The notes beneath the pieces were generated by a model. The model had not been told where the DNA came from. It made no database searches and was given only the letters and a program-made list of their open reading frames with translations. A stretch of 6,636 nucleotides of DNA, taken from contig QEFD01000152.1 in the NCBI GenBank assembly GCA_003086435.1, positions 1-6,636 on the forward strand. Direction: 5' to 3'. Each line of letters starts with the position of its first letter. Position 1 is the first letter of the stretch. The position numbers were made by a program, and so were the translations under genes. This document shows, piece after piece, positions 5,066 to 6,636 of this stretch. The stretch comes from Acidianus hospitalis (GTDB lineage Archaea > Thermoproteota > Thermoprotei_A > Sulfolobales > Sulfolobaceae).

Positions 5066-5070
5066 AGCTA

Positions 5071-5101
5071 AAAAGAAAGAAGAAAAAAGAGAATAAAATT
5101 T
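5071..5101 (-). terminator. T-rich terminator tract of the surface-protein gene
   Basis: About 33 bases past the stop of the surface-protein gene, the minus strand is almost pure pyrimidine with several T-runs (TTTTATTCTC, TTTTTTC, TCTTTCTTTTT). Such U-rich tracts terminate archaeal transcription without a stem. It lies between two convergent genes and would protect the toxin-antitoxin pair from antisense reading. No comparable tract is seen for the plus strand. Confidence 0.55.
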
Positions 5102-5133
5102 CGACTTTAAGCTAGGTAATTGCTAAGTTAACG

Positions 5134-6636
5134 TTACTTCCTCTTTATTAATATTGCAGCTCCTATTACTATAGCGATCATTACGCTTATGACTATTGGT
5201 AAGTAAACAGACGTCGACACATGTGTTATTTGTGATGGTGTGCTTTGGGTCGTTGTAGAAGGAATTGTTGATGACGATGTAGTAGATGTTGACGTTGTAC
5301 TTTCCGTACTTGTCGTGCTAGTAGTTGAAGTTCTAGTAGTAGTACTTGTACATTGTTGAACCAAGTAACATGGTTTAAATACTCCAGAATGAGAGATGAT
5401 TATTTGGTTACTTCCCTTAAGTACGTAAGTTACTCCATTAACTTCTATCTTCTGCGGTAATGTTATCGTGGAGTTTACATTGAACCATCCTTTTATTGTT
5501 CCATTAGGTAATACTATACATACATAATATTGGAGTATTTTAGATAACGTAACGTTGATTGGGCTATTAACAACTATACAATAATTCTTTGGTGAAACCA
5601 TTAGTATTAAGAGTCTTTCTGTAGAATTTATATATTGATATTGATTAATTTTAATTGTAGTTCCGTCGTTATAATAACCTGATTTAAATGTTGAATTACG
5701 GCAGTTTATTATAGCTATAGTTTCGCAGTTAACACTTACGTAGAATTGCTCTAACCAATTGGCTGTAATTGCCATATGAGAGTCTAAAGTAAACGAAGTG
5801 GCAGGATTAACACTAATCAGGATAAATCTAGTAAATGGGCAAGAGTAATAAGTTATGTTCTCTACATGAATAACATCGCCTGCATTATACCACCCAGAGG
5901 TTAGAGTATTATTTGTTCCGTTAATTAAGGCATGAAGTGTAATGTTAGTTTTAACGCATATGTAAAATTGTACAATAAAGGAAACGCTGACGTTAATAGG
6001 GGAATTAATTACGAAAGTTGAGGAAGGTTTAATGGACGTAATAATATATCTCTCATATTCGCAAGGATAGTAGGTTGTATTCTCAATTTGAATTACTTCA
6101 CCGGCATTATACCACCCAGACGAAATGATAGTTTTTTCACCGTTTACGTAACCCGTTAAATTAAATGGAACTGATAAGTAATATTGAATATTATAACTAG
6201 CAGTGATATTATAACAGCCACAGCCTAAGATAAGCTTATCGGGTAAAGTTAAATTGCAAATTTTAACGCATTTCAGCAAATACCTAGTTAAATCTACAGT
6301 TAAGTTATTTGGAATACATATAATTGCAGGAACACAAACTTGATAAGTTTCGTTAGTATAATACTTAGTTCCGTTTATATAATAGAATGGTACCTCAGAA
6401 TTCACTCTAATTTTAGCTTTTATAGGAGAAACCTCTTGATAAGACATAACAAAATTAATTGAGCAACCTGGATATACGTCTCCTATTGATATTTCTTTAA
6501 CTTCTGTAAGATGGAAATATGACTTCAATACCTTGAAGTTTATTGTAACGCATCCTTCAATATTATTTTGCGGATATAGATAGATAATGTCCCCGCATTT
6601 AATTTCGTAAAACTTTACGATTTCTGTCTTACCGTT
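5134..6636 (-). CDS. Large surface repeat protein, C-terminally anchored (N-terminus outside window)
   Basis: The frame is open to the window edge, so the 500 residues seen are the C-terminal part; the internal TTG at 6526-6528 is not a likely start. Numbered from the edge, residues 151-418 hold four tandem units of 72-74 residues, each opening with Q-Y/F-Y-x-V and containing GWYNAG, or GYYNDG and GWFN in the last two, then a Y-x-C-rich stretch and an xSPINVxV ending. Residues 429-476 are a Ser/Thr-rich stalk. Residues 477-497 are a membrane span followed by KRK. At least 15 N-x-S/T sequons and about 18 cysteines fit an extracellular, glycosylated, disulfide-bonded protein. The build resembles Sulfolobales S-layer-associated, adhesin-like or large thermopsin-like proteins. 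Any catalytic domain would be upstream, so function is open. Confidence 0.8.
   Translation of the reverse strand, partial: NGKTEIVKFYEIKCGDIIYLYPQNNIEGCVTINFKVLKSYFHLTEVKEISIGDVYPGCSINFVMSYQEVSPIKAKIRVNSEVPFYYINGTKYYTNETYQVCVPAIICIPNNLTVDLTRYLLKCVKICNLTLPDKLILGCGCYNITASYNIQYYLSVPFNLTGYVNGEKTIISSGWYNAGEVIQIENTTYYPCEYERYIITSIKPSSTFVINSPINVSVSFIVQFYICVKTNITLHALINGTNNTLTSGWYNAGDVIHVENITYYSCPFTRFILISVNPATSFTLDSHMAITANWLEQFYVSVNCETIAIINCRNSTFKSGYYNDGTTIKINQYQYINSTERLLILMVSPKNYCIVVNSPINVTLSKILQYYVCIVLPNGTIKGWFNVNSTITLPQKIEVNGVTYVLKGSNQIIISHSGVFKPCYLVQQCTSTTTRTSTTSTTSTESTTSTSTTSSSTIPSTTTQSTPSQITHVSTSVYLPIVISVMIAIVIGAAILIKRK
5209..5349 (-). repeat. Ser/Thr-rich low-complexity stalk coding region
   Basis: About 47 codons, nearly all Thr and Ser with a few Pro, Glu and Gln, form the stretch between the last folded repeat and the membrane span. 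Such stalks in archaeal surface proteins are usually heavily O-glycosylated and hold the ectodomain away from the membrane. The DNA is a degenerate array of ACT/TCA-type codons and prone to length change. Confidence 0.75.
5383..6186 (-). repeat. Four tandem protein repeats of about 73 residues
   Basis: Units lie at 5971-6186, 5749-5970, 5533-5748 and 5383-5532 (the last is shortened). The first two are most alike: the 17-base string GCATTATACCACCCAGA (plus strand) recurs exactly at 5882-5898 and 6104-6120, 222 bases (74 codons) apart. The third has Tyr in place of the Trp of GWY. A more diverged unit may precede the first (about 6187-6410). The pattern recalls beta-rich Flg_new_2/InlB-type repeats, with GWY after a strand and a final V-x-V strand, but that assignment is inference. 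Confidence 0.72.

Noticed and set aside
6526..6528. TTG as the true start of the surface protein
   Set aside because: The frame stays open and protein-like for a further 36 codons to the window edge, there is no Shine-Dalgarno, and no signal peptide follows.
1..6636. tRNA, rRNA, C/D box sRNA, CRISPR array, insertion sequence with terminal repeats
   Set aside because: No cloverleaf, regular repeat-spacer pattern or paired terminal repeats were seen. The TGATGA-like strings lie inside coding regions without a matching CTGA layout.

Overview
The window looks like chromosomal DNA from a thermoacidophilic crenarchaeon, most likely a member of the Sulfolobales. The evidence is the AT-rich composition, TATA boxes about 25 bases upstream of start codons (leaderless transcripts), GGTGA-type Shine-Dalgarno sites inside operons, frequent TTG and GTG starts, VapBC toxin-antitoxin pairs, and a cysteine- and sequon-rich surface protein with a Ser/Thr stalk and C-terminal membrane anchor. 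Family assignments come from motifs read by eye; no database was searched.

Layout, left to right. Positions 1-242 hold no confident gene, only possible coding debris on the minus strand. 243-829 (minus) is an intact vapBC pair: a ribbon-helix-helix-like antitoxin followed by an overlapping PIN-domain toxin. 963-1529 (minus) is a stand-alone ATP-cone protein with its own leaderless promoter. 1746-3970 (minus) is a tight three-gene operon read in the order small Ala/Gly/Thr-rich hydrophobic peptide (101 aa), polytopic M48-type membrane metalloprotease (477 aa), SpoIIM/DUF95 membrane protein (160 aa). A stem-loop plus T-run follows it. 3971-4445 is a mostly non-coding divergent region with one doubtful small membrane ORF on the plus strand. 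4446-5065 (plus) is a second toxin-antitoxin pair: an intact AbrB-type antitoxin and a PIN toxin broken by two single-base frameshifts. 5134-6636 (minus) is the C-terminal 500 residues of a large surface protein whose start lies outside the window.

The most interesting element is the three-gene operon. DUF95/SpoIIM membrane proteins are the hallmark biosynthesis/export proteins of bacterial circular bacteriocin clusters (AS-48, carnocyclin, uberolysin and circularin types). Their precursors are short, hydrophobic, Ala/Gly/Val-rich helical peptides with a leader that is removed. Here a DUF95 protein is translationally linked to a membrane protease and to a small hydrophobic peptide with the strongest ribosome-binding site of the operon. 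I infer that the operon may make, process and export a membrane-active peptide, possibly a circularised archaeal bacteriocin. No ABC ATPase or certain immunity gene is visible, so this remains a hypothesis.

The operon is flanked by two different VapBC systems, one intact and one with a damaged toxin reading frame. This fits an accessory region subject to gene gain and decay.
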